Positions 16,576 through 24,427 of a stretch of DNA of 64,000 bases are shown here, piece by piece. Positions within the stretch are counted from its first letter, which is position 1. Each line of letters starts with the position of its first letter. The position numbers were made by a program, and so were the translations under genes. Under the pieces are notes generated by a model. It saw only the letters and a program-made list of their open reading frames with translations, was not told the origin of the DNA and did no database searches. The DNA comes from an uncultured Clostridia bacterium (GTDB taxonomy: Bacteria > Bacillota > Clostridia > Christensenellales > Borkfalkiaceae), in NCBI GenBank assembly GCA_944341895.1, contig CALVMB010000005.1, positions 1-64,000 of the forward strand. The letters are read 5' to 3'.

Positions 16576-18092
16576 ATGAAGGAGAGCGGGGAAGCCCTGT
16601 ATCGGCGGTTCCTGGCGGGCGACAACGCCGCGCTGGAAGCGCTGGTCGGGCAATACAGCGACGCGCTGGTGCGGTTTGCCTGCGGCTATGTGGGCGACAC
16701 CGCCGCGGCGGAAGACGTGATGGCGGACACCTTTGCGGTGCTCATCGTGCGGCGCAAAAAATTCCGCGAAGAGGCATCGTTCGGGGGATACACCGGACGC
16801 GCCGAACTGTACCTGAGCGCGGACGGCAGGCGGGTGAGCATCCTTTCGCCCGTCTGGCGCAACAAGTCGGTGTACACCGCCGTCATCGGCGTGGACGTAT
16901 CCGACCCACTGCACCCCGCCGAGATCGGGCGGACCTATCTTTCGGGCAATTATCTCACCTCGCGCATGGTCGGGGGCGATATCCTGCTGATCAATACCCT
17001 GTATATCCCGAAAGATCCCGACTTTGCGGACCAATTGCAATACCTGCCGCAGGTCGGCGACGAGAGCGGCATGCAGAGCCTGCCCATGTGTGATATCCTG
17101 CTCCCCGAAAACGCGAACGCGGCGCGCTATACCGTCGTCTGCCGCGTGGACGGCGCGGACTATGCGCCCGAACAGACCTTTGCCTGCTTTTCCTATTCCG
17201 AGACCGCCTATGTTTCGCAGGAGAACATCTTCCTGACGCACGGATACACCGCGACCGTCCAAGAAGGCGACGAAGTCACGCGCACCGCGACGACGGATAT
17301 TTCCTGCCTGGCGTACACAGACGGCACGCTCTCCCTGCGCGGCACCGCGACGGTGAAAGGCTCCGTCAAAGATCAGTACAGCATGGACGAAGAAAACGGC
17401 ATCCTGCGCGTGGCGACCTCGCTGAACACGAACATCACCGCGTCTGCGGGCGACGGCGAGAACATGACCGACTTTATTTCCCGCCGCACGCCGCCGTGTA
17501 TTGCGTCCGCCTGTCCGACTTTACGATCGCAGGCGCGCTGGAATCGTTTGCGCCCGCGGGCGAAGAAGTGACCGCCGCGCGCTTCGACGGCGATCTCGCC
17601 TACATCTGCACCGCGAATATCGCCGCGTTCACCGATCCCGTGTACATCATCGACCTGTCCGACCCTGCGGACATCGCCTATAAGGATACTGGCATCATCG
17701 CGGGCTTTTCCTCCTCCCTGCGCCGCTTTAAGGACGGAACACTGCTCGGCATCGGCTACGGCGAACTTTCCTCCGTGCTGAAGATCGAGATCTATGCGGA
17801 GACGGCGGATTCCGTGGAGAGCGTCGCCTGCTATGCGCAGGAGAATTGCCGCTTCTCCGAACAGTACAAGGCGTACTTCATCGACGCGGACGAAGGTCTG
17901 ATCGGATTGCAGACGAACAATTACTATGAAGGCACCGCGGAATACCTGCTCCTGCGCTTTGACGGCTATTCGCTCAACGTGCTGAGCCGCACGGACATCG
18001 GCGGCGAACCCGACTATGCGCGCGCGACCCTGATCGACGGCTTCTTCTATATCTTCAACGGCGGACAGGTCCGCGTCGCCGCCCTTTCCTGA
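16576..18092 (+). pseudogene. ECF sigma region 2 fused to beta-propeller protein, frameshifted
   Basis: Residues 1-70 of the first frame read as region 2 of an ECF sigma factor (ALYRRFLAGDNAALEALVGQ, then DTAAAEDVMADTFAVLIVRR). At about 16790 the frame passes without a stop into the middle of a secreted C-terminal beta-propeller protein (TAVIGVDVSDPLHPAEIGR, GNYLTSRMVGGDILLINTL). Sigma region 4 and the signal/anchor region of the propeller protein are missing, as expected of an internal deletion joining two adjacent genes. A second lesion near 17490 shifts the frame: the first frame ends at 17571, while the propeller continues in another frame from NAAVYCVRLSDF-like sequence to 18092. One lost A in CGC(A)ACGCC would explain it. 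I regard the locus as dead. Confidence 0.8.
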
Positions 18093-18144
18093 CCATCCCC
18101 GCGGAAGACCGCGGACACCTCTGTACCGACCGCCGCGCGACACT

Positions 18145-18166
18145 CTGCCTCGCGGCAGTCTTTTTT
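18145..18166 (+). terminator. Terminator after the broken sigma/propeller gene
   Basis: CTGCC-TCGC-GGCAG stem followed by TCTTTTTT. Confidence 0.75.
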
Positions 18167-18188
18167 CCGCACGCGGGCGCGCGGCGGC

Positions 18189-18217
18189 TTGACGAACGGC
18201 GAAAAAAAGAATACAAT
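18189..18217 (+). promoter_or_regulatory. Sigma-A promoter abutting the tatD start codon
   Basis: TTGACG (18189-18194), 17-bp spacer, TACAAT (18212-18217). The ATG at 18224 is 6 nt beyond the -10 box, so transcription should start at or within a base or two of the A of ATG. Confidence 0.8.
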
Positions 18218-18223
18218 ATCCGC

Positions 18224-18997
18224 ATGTACATCGACACGCACGCACACTTAAATTACGAGGACCGCTACGGCGACACGGACGCCCTCCTGCGGCGCATCGC
18301 CGAACGCGGCGTGGAGCGGGTGATCAACGTCGGCTGGGATCTGCCCTCCTCCGAACTTGCCGCGCGCATGGCGGAGCAGTACCCCGCCTGCGCCTTTGCG
18401 GCGGGGTTCCACCCCTCGGACATCGGCAAGGCAAGAGACGGCGACCTCAGCCGCATCGCCGCTCTGCTCGAACGCCCCAAGGGCGTGGCGGTGGGCGAGA
18501 TCGGGCTGGACTACCACTACGAAAACACCGACGCATGCGCGCAGAAGCATATGTTCTGCGCCCAACTCGAACTGGCGGAGGCATGCAAGCTGCCCGTGAT
18601 CATCCACAGCCGCGACGCGGCGGCGGACACGCTGTCGATCCTGCGCGAAAACAGGCACCGCCTGCAATGCGGCGGCGTGATGCACTGCTTTTCGGGCAGT
18701 CCCGAAACGGCGAAGGAATACTTAAAACTCGGGCTGTACATCTCCTTTGCGGGGCCCGTGACCTTCAAAAACGCGCGCAGGCTGGACGAGGTGGCAAAGA
18801 TCGTTCCCGCCGACCGCATCCTGGCGGAGACGGACTCCCCCTACCTCGCACCCGAACCGCTGCGCGGGACGCTGAACACGCCCGAGAACGTGCCGCTCGT
18901 GTACGCGAAACTGGCGCAACTGCGCGGGGAAGAGCCCGAAGCACTGGCGGCGCAGATCTGCCGAAACGCACACGCGCTCTTTCGCAAACTGCACTGA
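18224..18997 (+). CDS. tatD: TatD family metal-dependent hydrolase (DNase)
   Basis: A 257-aa TIM-barrel metal-dependent nuclease. The metal motifs are visible in order: DTHAHL (4-9), VAVGEIGLDYHY, VIIHSRDA, VMHCFSGS and ETDSPYLAPEP. TatD proteins are 3'-5' exonucleases linked to DNA repair or turnover. No Shine-Dalgarno sequence precedes the ATG, and the promoter -10 box ends 6 nt upstream, so the mRNA is probably leaderless. It is followed by the radical SAM gene that characteristically accompanies tatD. Confidence 0.95.
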   Translation: MYIDTHAHLNYEDRYGDTDALLRRIAERGVERVINVGWDLPSSELAARMAEQYPACAFAAGFHPSDIGKARDGDLSRIAALLERPKGVAVGEIGLDYHYENTDACAQKHMFCAQLELAEACKLPVIIHSRDAAADTLSILRENRHRLQCGGVMHCFSGSPETAKEYLKLGLYISFAGPVTFKNARRLDEVAKIVPADRILAETDSPYLAPEPLRGTLNTPENVPLVYAKLAQLRGEEPEALAAQICRNAHALFRKLH

Positions 18998-19050
18998 TCT
19001 TTTCTTTTTCGCCGCGCGCGGATGCTTCCGCGCGGCGGCACGAGGCAACT

Positions 19051-19656
19051 ATGGAAAAATTCGAAACATTCACCTATGCCTTAGACGGCAACCTGTACAT
19101 CAACCTGACCAGCAAGTGCCAGAACGACTGCACCTTCTGCGTGCGCAACGAGAGTTCGGAATACTTCGGCTACAAACTCTGGCTCTCGCGCGAACCCTCC
19201 GCCGAAGAGGTGCTCGCCCGCATTCCCGCGGACATACACGCCTACAGGGAATACGTGTTCTGCGGGTTCGGCGAACCCACCCTGCGCCTCGACACCCTGC
19301 TCGCGGTAGCAAAGGAACTCAAAGCGCGGGGCGCGACGGTGCGCCTGAACACCAACGGGCAGGCCTCGCTGACGCTGGGACGGGACGTGAGCGCCGACCT
19401 CGCGGGATGCGTGGACAAGATCAACGTCAGCCTCAACGAGAGCAACGCCGCCGACTATGTGCGGCTGTGCCGTCCCGCCAAGGGCGAGGCGGCGTTCGGC
19501 GCGTTGCAGGATTTTGCGAAAAAATGCGCCGAACGCGGCATCGAAACGTGGTTTTCGGTGGTGGACATCATCGGCGAGGACAAGATCGCACAGTGCCGCG
19601 CCATCGCGCAAAAGTGCGGCGTGACCCTGCGCGTGCGCGAATACATCGAACACTGA
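19051..19656 (+). CDS. TatD-associated radical SAM protein
   Basis: A 201-aa radical SAM protein. The cluster motif C23-x3-C27-x2-C30 (KCQNDCTFCVR), the GEP motif in FCGFGEPTLR and a partial barrel ending RVREYIEH fit the family encoded next to tatD in many Firmicutes and Thermotogae. The substrate is unknown; the linkage to tatD is a family trait. A weak GAGG precedes the ATG. It sits where the RNase M5 gene lies in Bacillus, between tatD and rsmA. Confidence 0.9.
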   Translation: MEKFETFTYALDGNLYINLTSKCQNDCTFCVRNESSEYFGYKLWLSREPSAEEVLARIPADIHAYREYVFCGFGEPTLRLDTLLAVAKELKARGATVRLNTNGQASLTLGRDVSADLAGCVDKINVSLNESNAADYVRLCRPAKGEAAFGALQDFAKKCAERGIETWFSVVDIIGEDKIAQCRAIAQKCGVTLRVREYIEH

Positions 19657-19667
19657 CGGACGCAAAG

Positions 19668-19692
19668 AAAACCGCGCCGAAGGCGCGGTTTT
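19668..19692 (+). terminator. Terminator after the radical SAM gene
   Basis: AAAACCGCGCC-GAA-GGCGCGGTTTT, 12 bases past the stop. Confidence 0.88.
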
Positions 19693-19823
19693 CCCTGTCA
19701 TTTGTATGTGAACGGGAGTGTTCGGCGGGCACACGGCCTTGCGCGCATGTGCCCGCCTTGCCCGTTCACGCCAACAGTTTGCGCAGGGCGGCGGCGGATA
19801 TGCGCGCCGCGCGGAGGAAGATC

Positions 19824-20666
19824 ATGGAAAATTTACGCGAAATTTTACAGCGGCACGGCTTCCGCTTTCAGAAACAGTTCGGGCAGAACTTTTTATCGGA
19901 CGCCAATTTTCTGCGCTCCCTCGTCGCGGCGGCGGGCGTGGGCGGAAACACGACGGTGCTGGAGATCGGGTGCGGCGCGGGCACGCTGACGCGCGAACTC
20001 GCCGCCGCGGCAAAGCGGGTGATCGGGTTCGAGATCGATCGGGCGCTCCGCCCCGTGCTCGCCGAGACGCTGGCAGACCGCCCCAACGCTGAGGTGCGCT
20101 TTGCGGACTTTCTCAAAACCGACCTGTCCGCCCTCGAAGCGGAACTGGGCGAATACGCGGTGGTGGCGAACCTGCCCTACTACATCACTTCCCCCCTCAT
20201 CATGCGCTTTGTGGAAGAGGCGCGGAAGGTGCGTTCGCTGACGGTGATGGTGCAAGACGACGTGGCGCGCCGCCTGTGCGCCCGCGAAAATACGCCCGAC
20301 TACGGCGCGATCACGGCGGCGATCGCCCGCCGCGCTTCGGCGCGCATCGTCAAGGCGGTGCCGCGCGCCATGTTCTTTCCGGTTCCCAACGTGGACAGCG
20401 CCGTCGTGCAACTGACTTTTGAAGAAGAGCGCATCCCCGTGCTCGACGCAAAGTGCTATCGCGACACCGTGCGCGCCGCCTTCCTCTCCCGCCGCAAGAC
20501 GTTGGAAAACAACCTGATGCAGGCGTTTTCTCTTTCCCGCGAACGGGCGCAGGCGGTGCTTGCCGCGGCGGGCGTGCCCGACAAGGCGCGCGGCGAATCG
20601 CTTTCGCCGCAGACGCTGGCAAAACTGTCCGACCTGCTGTTTGAAGAAAAACAAAAACACGAATAA
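19824..20666 (+). CDS. rsmA: 16S rRNA dimethyladenosine transferase
   Basis: RsmA/KsgA (280 aa) dimethylates A1518 and A1519 near the 3' end of 16S rRNA during 30S biogenesis. The N-terminal FQKQFGQNFL and SAM motif VLEIGCGAGTLTREL (about 45-59) are visible, with the catalytic NLPYY at 116-120 and the C-terminal NVDSAVVQL and FLSRRKTLENNL segments. ATG 19824 follows GGAGGAA. Confidence 0.97.
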   Translation: MENLREILQRHGFRFQKQFGQNFLSDANFLRSLVAAAGVGGNTTVLEIGCGAGTLTRELAAAAKRVIGFEIDRALRPVLAETLADRPNAEVRFADFLKTDLSALEAELGEYAVVANLPYYITSPLIMRFVEEARKVRSLTVMVQDDVARRLCARENTPDYGAITAAIARRASARIVKAVPRAMFFPVPNVDSAVVQLTFEEERIPVLDAKCYRDTVRAAFLSRRKTLENNLMQAFSLSRERAQAVLAAAGVPDKARGESLSPQTLAKLSDLLFEEKQKHE

Positions 20667-20675
20667 AGCAACGCG

Positions 20676-20744
20676 CCCGCCGAACGGCGGGCCGCTTTCT
20701 TTTTTACGGCATCTGCGCCCGCCGAACGGCGGGCGCATTTTTTT
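20676..20744 (+). terminator. Tandem terminators after rsmA
   Basis: Two successive hairpins carry the same core GCCCGCC-GAAC-GGCGGGC (20676-20693 and 20714-20737). The first is followed by TTTCTTTTT and the second by TTTTTTT. This looks like a duplicated terminator. Confidence 0.93.
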
Positions 20745-20751
20745 GCAGACC

Positions 20752-20780
20752 TGCGGGGGCGGACAGATGTCCGCCCCCGC
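20752..20780. repeat. 13-bp perfect GC inverted repeat
   Basis: GCGGGGGCGGACA and its complement flank GA. No U-tract follows on either strand. It lies in the convergent gap between rsmA and the flavin protein gene. Confidence 0.75.
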
Positions 20781-20796
20781 GACCGCGACATCCCTT

Positions 20797-21291
20797 TCAG
20801 TCCACCTGCGGGCGGATGAGGCGCTTGCCCGTCCACGCGTGCACCCGCACGCATACGACTTCGCACAGCGCGAGCGCGCGCGGCGCAAACGACGTCTGCG
20901 GGAAATCTTGGGCGGCGTAATGCGCCATCAGCACCTGCAACCCGTGCAGGCGCTCTTCCTCGGTGCGCAGGATCTCCGCGCGCCCCTCGCCGCACACGCT
21001 CTCGTAATCGGTGGTGTACCCGCAGGGCGCGGCGCCCTTGCAGAAGACGCGCATCTGCCGCGCCGCACAGAAACCGACGGCGGGATCGCGGCGCAAAAGG
21101 TCCAATTTTCGCCCCTCTTTTGCACAGTGAAAGTACAGGAAAAGTTCCCCGCCGCACAATTCCGCGCCGAAATTGAGGGGCACGCAATAGGGAGCCTCTC
21201 CGTCCGCGACCGAAAGCGTCATATGATCGCACCGCAAAAGCAGGGCGAACTTTTCGGCAAGATCTTTGACTTCCCGTTCCGCTTTACGCAT
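20797..21291 (-). CDS. Pyridoxamine 5'-phosphate oxidase-like flavin protein
   Basis: A 164-aa split-barrel FMN-binding protein. The segments LLRCDHMTLSVADGEAPYCVPLNF, ELFLYFHCAKEGRKLDLLRRDPAVGFCA and CGYTTDYESVCGEGRAEIL follow the family that includes 5-nitroimidazole reductase (NimA-like) proteins, but the physiological substrate is unknown. ATG 21291 (GAGGGG upstream) overlaps the end of the cysteine desulfurase gene by 8 nt, so it is the third gene of the Rrf2-desulfurase operon. Confidence 0.87.
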   Translation of the reverse strand: MRKAEREVKDLAEKFALLLRCDHMTLSVADGEAPYCVPLNFGAELCGGELFLYFHCAKEGRKLDLLRRDPAVGFCAARQMRVFCKGAAPCGYTTDYESVCGEGRAEILRTEEERLHGLQVLMAHYAAQDFPQTSFAPRALALCEVVCVRVHAWTGKRLIRPQVD

Positions 21292-22441
21292 GATCCCCTC
21301 CCCGCGCCCGCAGGCGGGCGGCGATGCCGATGAGCAGTTCGGCGGCGCGTTCCGCCTCTTCGGCGGTGTTCTCCCTGCCAAACGAAAAGCGCACGCCCGA
21401 ACGGGCGACCGCGTCGCACATGCCCATCGCGCGCAGGACATGCGAGGGTTCCAGCGAGCCCGACGAACACGCCGCGCCCGCCGATGCCGCCACCCCCGCG
21501 AGGTCGAGGCTGTACAGGAGCGCCTCGCCGTCCAGCCCGCCGAAGGTGAAATGTGCAATGCCGGGCAGGCGCTCGGCGCCCGCGGCGGTGAGCGCCGCAC
21601 CCGGAACGCCCTGCAACACGCGCGCCGCAAAGGCGTCGCGCAGGGCGGCAAGGTGCGCCGCCGTCTGCGCCTGCTCTTCCCGCACAAGGCGGAGCGCCGC
21701 GCAAAGCCCCACGACGGCGGGCACGTTGGTGGTGCCGCCGCGCATGCCGCGTTCCTGGTGCCCGCCCGCGACCAGTTTCCCCATCTTCACACCCGAACGC
21801 ACATACAGCGCGCCGACGCCCTTGGGACCGCCGAATTTATGGGCGGAGAGCGACAGAAGGTCGACCGCGGGCGCGTTCACGTCCAGAGGCAGGACGCCCG
21901 CCGCCTGCACCGCGTCGCAAAACAACAGGATGCCGCGCGGGCGCACCAGCGCGGAAATTTCCGAAACGGGCTGCAGCGTGCCCACCTCGTTGTTCGCCGC
22001 CATGACGGCGACCAGCGTCGTATCGGGGCGCAACAGCGCTTCCAGGCGGGAGAGGTCCACCCTGCCGTCCGCGTCGACGGGGGCGTACGCGACCTCGAAT
22101 CCCTCCGCTTCCAACTGCTTTGCCGCCGCCAGAACGGCGGCATGCTCGATCGCGCTGACGACGATGTGCCTGCCCTTTGCCGCATTCGCGCGCGCCGCGC
22201 CGCACAGCGCCCAGTTGTCCGCCTCCGTCCCGCCCGACGTGAAGTACACTTCGGAGGACTTTGCGCCGAGGCAGGCGGCGACGCCGTCGCGCGCGTCGTC
22301 CGCCGCGCACGCCGCGCGCCTGCCGAACCAGTGCAGAGAATTGGCGTTGCCGTAAATTTCCGAAAAATACGGGAGCATCGCCTGCAGCACCTCGCCGCGC
22401 ACGGGCGTGGTGGCGGCATGATCGAGATAGATGCGTTCCAT
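21284..22441 (-). CDS. iscS: Cysteine desulfurase (NifS/IscS family)
   Basis: A 385-aa PLP enzyme that removes sulfur from cysteine for Fe-S clusters and tRNA thiolation. It starts MERIYLDHAATTP; the PLP Lys is at 202 (SLSAHKFGGPKG) and the mobile catalytic loop SAGAACSSGSLEPSHVL has Cys325. The gene follows an Rrf2/IscR-type regulator by 11 bp. No iscU/nifU scaffold gene or tRNA thiouridylase is adjacent, unlike most Firmicute isc operons. Confidence 0.95.
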   Translation of the reverse strand: MERIYLDHAATTPVRGEVLQAMLPYFSEIYGNANSLHWFGRRAACAADDARDGVAACLGAKSSEVYFTSGGTEADNWALCGAARANAAKGRHIVVSAIEHAAVLAAAKQLEAEGFEVAYAPVDADGRVDLSRLEALLRPDTTLVAVMAANNEVGTLQPVSEISALVRPRGILLFCDAVQAAGVLPLDVNAPAVDLLSLSAHKFGGPKGVGALYVRSGVKMGKLVAGGHQERGMRGGTTNVPAVVGLCAALRLVREEQAQTAAHLAALRDAFAARVLQGVPGAALTAAGAERLPGIAHFTFGGLDGEALLYSLDLAGVAASAGAACSSGSLEPSHVLRAMGMCDAVARSGVRFSFGRENTAEEAERAAELLIGIAARLRARGGDHA

Positions 22442-22452
22442 CGTCCTCTCCT

Positions 22453-22929
22453 TTACCGTGCCGCGCGCGCACGCCCGTCCGCATGCCCGCCGCACCCGCA
22501 GCCGCCGCCCGCATGTTCGCCGCAGCGGCACACGCCCGCGCCGTTCTCGTCCAGCACGGCGCGCAGGGTCATGGAATCGAGCACCGCGTTGATCCCCGCA
22601 TACAGTTTGCGCCAGACCGCGCCCGAAGCGCATTTGTCGCAGGTCGCCGTGATGCAGTCGGCGATCTCCATATTGTCCTCGAGGGCGCGCGCCACGTCGC
22701 CCACCGTGATCTGCTCGGGCGCGCGCGTGAGTTTATACCCGCCCGTGACGCCGCGTTCCGCCGCCACGATGCCCTGCCCCGAGAGCAGGCGCATGATCTT
22801 TTCGATGTATTTGCTCGACACCGCGATCTCGCGTTCGAGCGCTGACGCGCTCACACAGTGCTCGGGATAGTTCTGTGCCAGAATGAAACAGGCCTTCAGC
22901 CCGTATTGCGATTTTGAAGAGAGCCGCAT
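22453..22929 (-). CDS. Rrf2 family Fe-S sensing regulator (IscR-like)
   Basis: A 158-aa winged-helix regulator. It starts MRLSSKSQYGLKACFILA, with recognition helix AVSSKYIEKIMRLL and wing GVTGGYKL. Cys92, Cys97 and Cys100 (DCITATCDKC) correspond to the [2Fe-2S] ligands of IscR-type sensors. An unusual tail follows: C134, C136, C144 and C146 with two His in a Gly-rich segment, which looks metal-binding. GGAGG precedes the ATG. It is first in the operon with iscS and a flavin protein and probably represses it through the dyad at its own promoter. Confidence 0.93.
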   Translation of the reverse strand: MRLSSKSQYGLKACFILAQNYPEHCVSASALEREIAVSSKYIEKIMRLLSGQGIVAAERGVTGGYKLTRAPEQITVGDVARALEDNMEIADCITATCDKCASGAVWRKLYAGINAVLDSMTLRAVLDENGAGVCRCGEHAGGGCGCGGHADGRARAAR

Positions 22930-22972
22930 GGTCCGCCTCCTTTGCCGCGCGGCGCAAGCGCCGCAAAAATTG

Positions 22973-22987
22973 CTACCGATTTAGTAG
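22973..22987 (-). promoter_or_regulatory. Candidate Rrf2/IscR operator
   Basis: An imperfect dyad CTAC-N7-GTAG lies directly downstream of the -10 box, covering the predicted transcription start. Its placement fits autorepression; the binding sequence was not matched to a published motif. Confidence 0.45.
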
Positions 22988-22992
22988 TATTT

Positions 22993-23021
22993 ATTATACA
23001 GAAATGTGCGCCGCCCGTCAA
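22993..23021 (-). promoter_or_regulatory. Sigma-A promoter of the Rrf2-iscS operon
   Basis: TTGACG (23021-23016), 17-bp spacer, TATAAT (22998-22993). Confidence 0.88.
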
Positions 23022-23052
23022 ATCATTTGCGGGCATTTTTTCATTTTGCGCA

Positions 23053-23078
23053 TAAAAAAACGCCCGCGCGGGCGTTTT
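23053..23078 (-). terminator. Terminator after queH
   Basis: CGCCCGC/GCGGGCG palindrome at 23061-23074 followed on the minus strand by seven T. Confidence 0.85.
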
Positions 23079-23098
23079 GCAAGGCAGGCAAAGGCGAA

Positions 23099-23695
23099 CT
23101 ACTCCTCGCGGCGGGAAAAGGGACAGCCGCAGAAGTTCTGGCGGTACAGGTCGTACTGCCGCGACAGTTGGATGGAGCGAAGGTAGCCGTTTTCCTTTTT
23201 GAAATCGGAGGGAAGCCAGCGCACGCCGAAGCGCGCCGCCGCTTCTTCGCCGAGCGCGTTGATGCGCGCCGCGTCCTTGTGCGGGCTGACGGTGAGGGTG
23301 GTGGCGAACCAGCCGAAGCCCTCCTCCTTCGCCCTGCGGGCGGTATAGTCCAGCCGCAGGCGGAAACATTCGGTGCACCGCGCGCCGCCCTCGGGTTCCC
23401 CTTCCAGCCCCTTTGCCGCGGCAAAGAAGGAGGGCGGGTCGTAGTCGGCTTCGAGAAAGTCCGCCGCACCCGTCTCGCGCAGATAGCGGATCTGCTCCGA
23501 CCTGCGCTTGCGGTACTCGGCGGGGTCGGCGATGTTCGGATTGTAATAGAGCACGGTGACGGCGAACGTGCCGCACAGCGCCTCGAGACAGCGCGTCGAA
23601 CAGGGCCCGCAGCAACTGTGCAGGAGAAGGCGCTCGCCCCGCGGAATGCGTTCCATGGCCGCGCGCATCTGTCGATTGTAATCCGGTCTGTTCAT
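23099..23695 (-). CDS. queH: Epoxyqueuosine reductase QueH
   Basis: A 198-aa enzyme for the last step of queuosine synthesis in tRNA (epoxyqueuosine to queuosine), unrelated to the cobalamin-dependent QueG. The Cys pairs are visible: HSCCGPCS (C28, C29) and ARCTECF (C107, C110), plus a C-terminal YRQNFCGCPFS. Family length is normal. GGAGGG precedes the ATG. No other queuosine genes are in the window. Confidence 0.94.
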   Translation of the reverse strand: MNRPDYNRQMRAAMERIPRGERLLLHSCCGPCSTRCLEALCGTFAVTVLYYNPNIADPAEYRKRRSEQIRYLRETGAADFLEADYDPPSFFAAAKGLEGEPEGGARCTECFRLRLDYTARRAKEEGFGWFATTLTVSPHKDAARINALGEEAAARFGVRWLPSDFKKENGYLRSIQLSRQYDLYRQNFCGCPFSRREE

Positions 23696-23746
23696 TGTGC
23701 CGAGCCCTCCCGCCCGAACGCGGCCGCCTGTTCCGCCGCTACGTCC

Positions 23747-24229
23747 TCAGAGTTTGAATTCGTAGATATAATCGTCCATGGCGAACCCGCCGCCGATATC
23801 GGTGACGGTGCTGTCCGCGCGCACGAACCCGAACCGCTCGTATGCGCGGATGGCGCGTTCGTTGCCCTTGTTGACGGTGAGATAGACGGAAGAGAGCCCG
23901 CGGCGGCGCGCCTGTTCGGCGACCTCGGCGAGCGCGCGCCTGCCCAGACCTTTGCCACGCTGTTCGGCGCACAGGTACAGTTTGGACAGGAACATCTTCG
24001 TTCCCTCGGGACGGATGCCGCAGTAGCCGATGGTCTGCCCGCCCTCGACGATGAAAAAGTACAGATACCCGCCCTCCGTCTGCTTTGCGATGGCTTCCGC
24101 GCTCTGCATGGTCGACGTCATGTACTCCACCTGCTCGCTCCCGAACAGTTCGTCGTATGCGTCGTGCCACAGCCCGCACGCGAGCGAGGCGAGTTTGCCG
24201 TATTCTTCCGGCTTTGCAAGCACAAACAT
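23747..24229 (-). CDS. GNAT family N-acetyltransferase
   Basis: A 160-aa acetyl-CoA-dependent transferase of unknown substrate. It has the motif A-like AEQRGKGLGRRALAEVAEQARRRG and the C-terminal VNKGNERAIRAYERFGF typical of the GNAT fold. Start 24229 follows GGAGGG. The gene has its own consensus promoter; queH lies 51 bp downstream on the same strand and may be read through. Confidence 0.92.
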   Translation of the reverse strand: MFVLAKPEEYGKLASLACGLWHDAYDELFGSEQVEYMTSTMQSAEAIAKQTEGGYLYFFIVEGGQTIGYCGIRPEGTKMFLSKLYLCAEQRGKGLGRRALAEVAEQARRRGLSSVYLTVNKGNERAIRAYERFGFVRADSTVTDIGGGFAMDDYIYEFKL

Positions 24230-24262
24230 ATGCGTTCCCTCCCATATTTTTCTGACCGTACC

Positions 24263-24291
24263 ATTATACCGCGGCAAAGCGGCGATGTCAA
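24263..24291 (-). promoter_or_regulatory. Consensus sigma-A promoter of the GNAT gene
   Basis: TTGACA (24291-24286), 17-bp spacer, TATAAT (24268-24263), a perfect match at both boxes. Confidence 0.93.
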
Positions 24292-24427
24292 CCGACGCAA
24301 AAAAAACACATCCGACAAAATGTGCGCAAATTCCGCAAGATCGGACAGCGGGCGCGCGCATGCGGCGGCGGGCGGCGCCATACATATAAGAGCAGACAGA
24401 GCCAATCGGCATTTGTGAGGAGAAATC

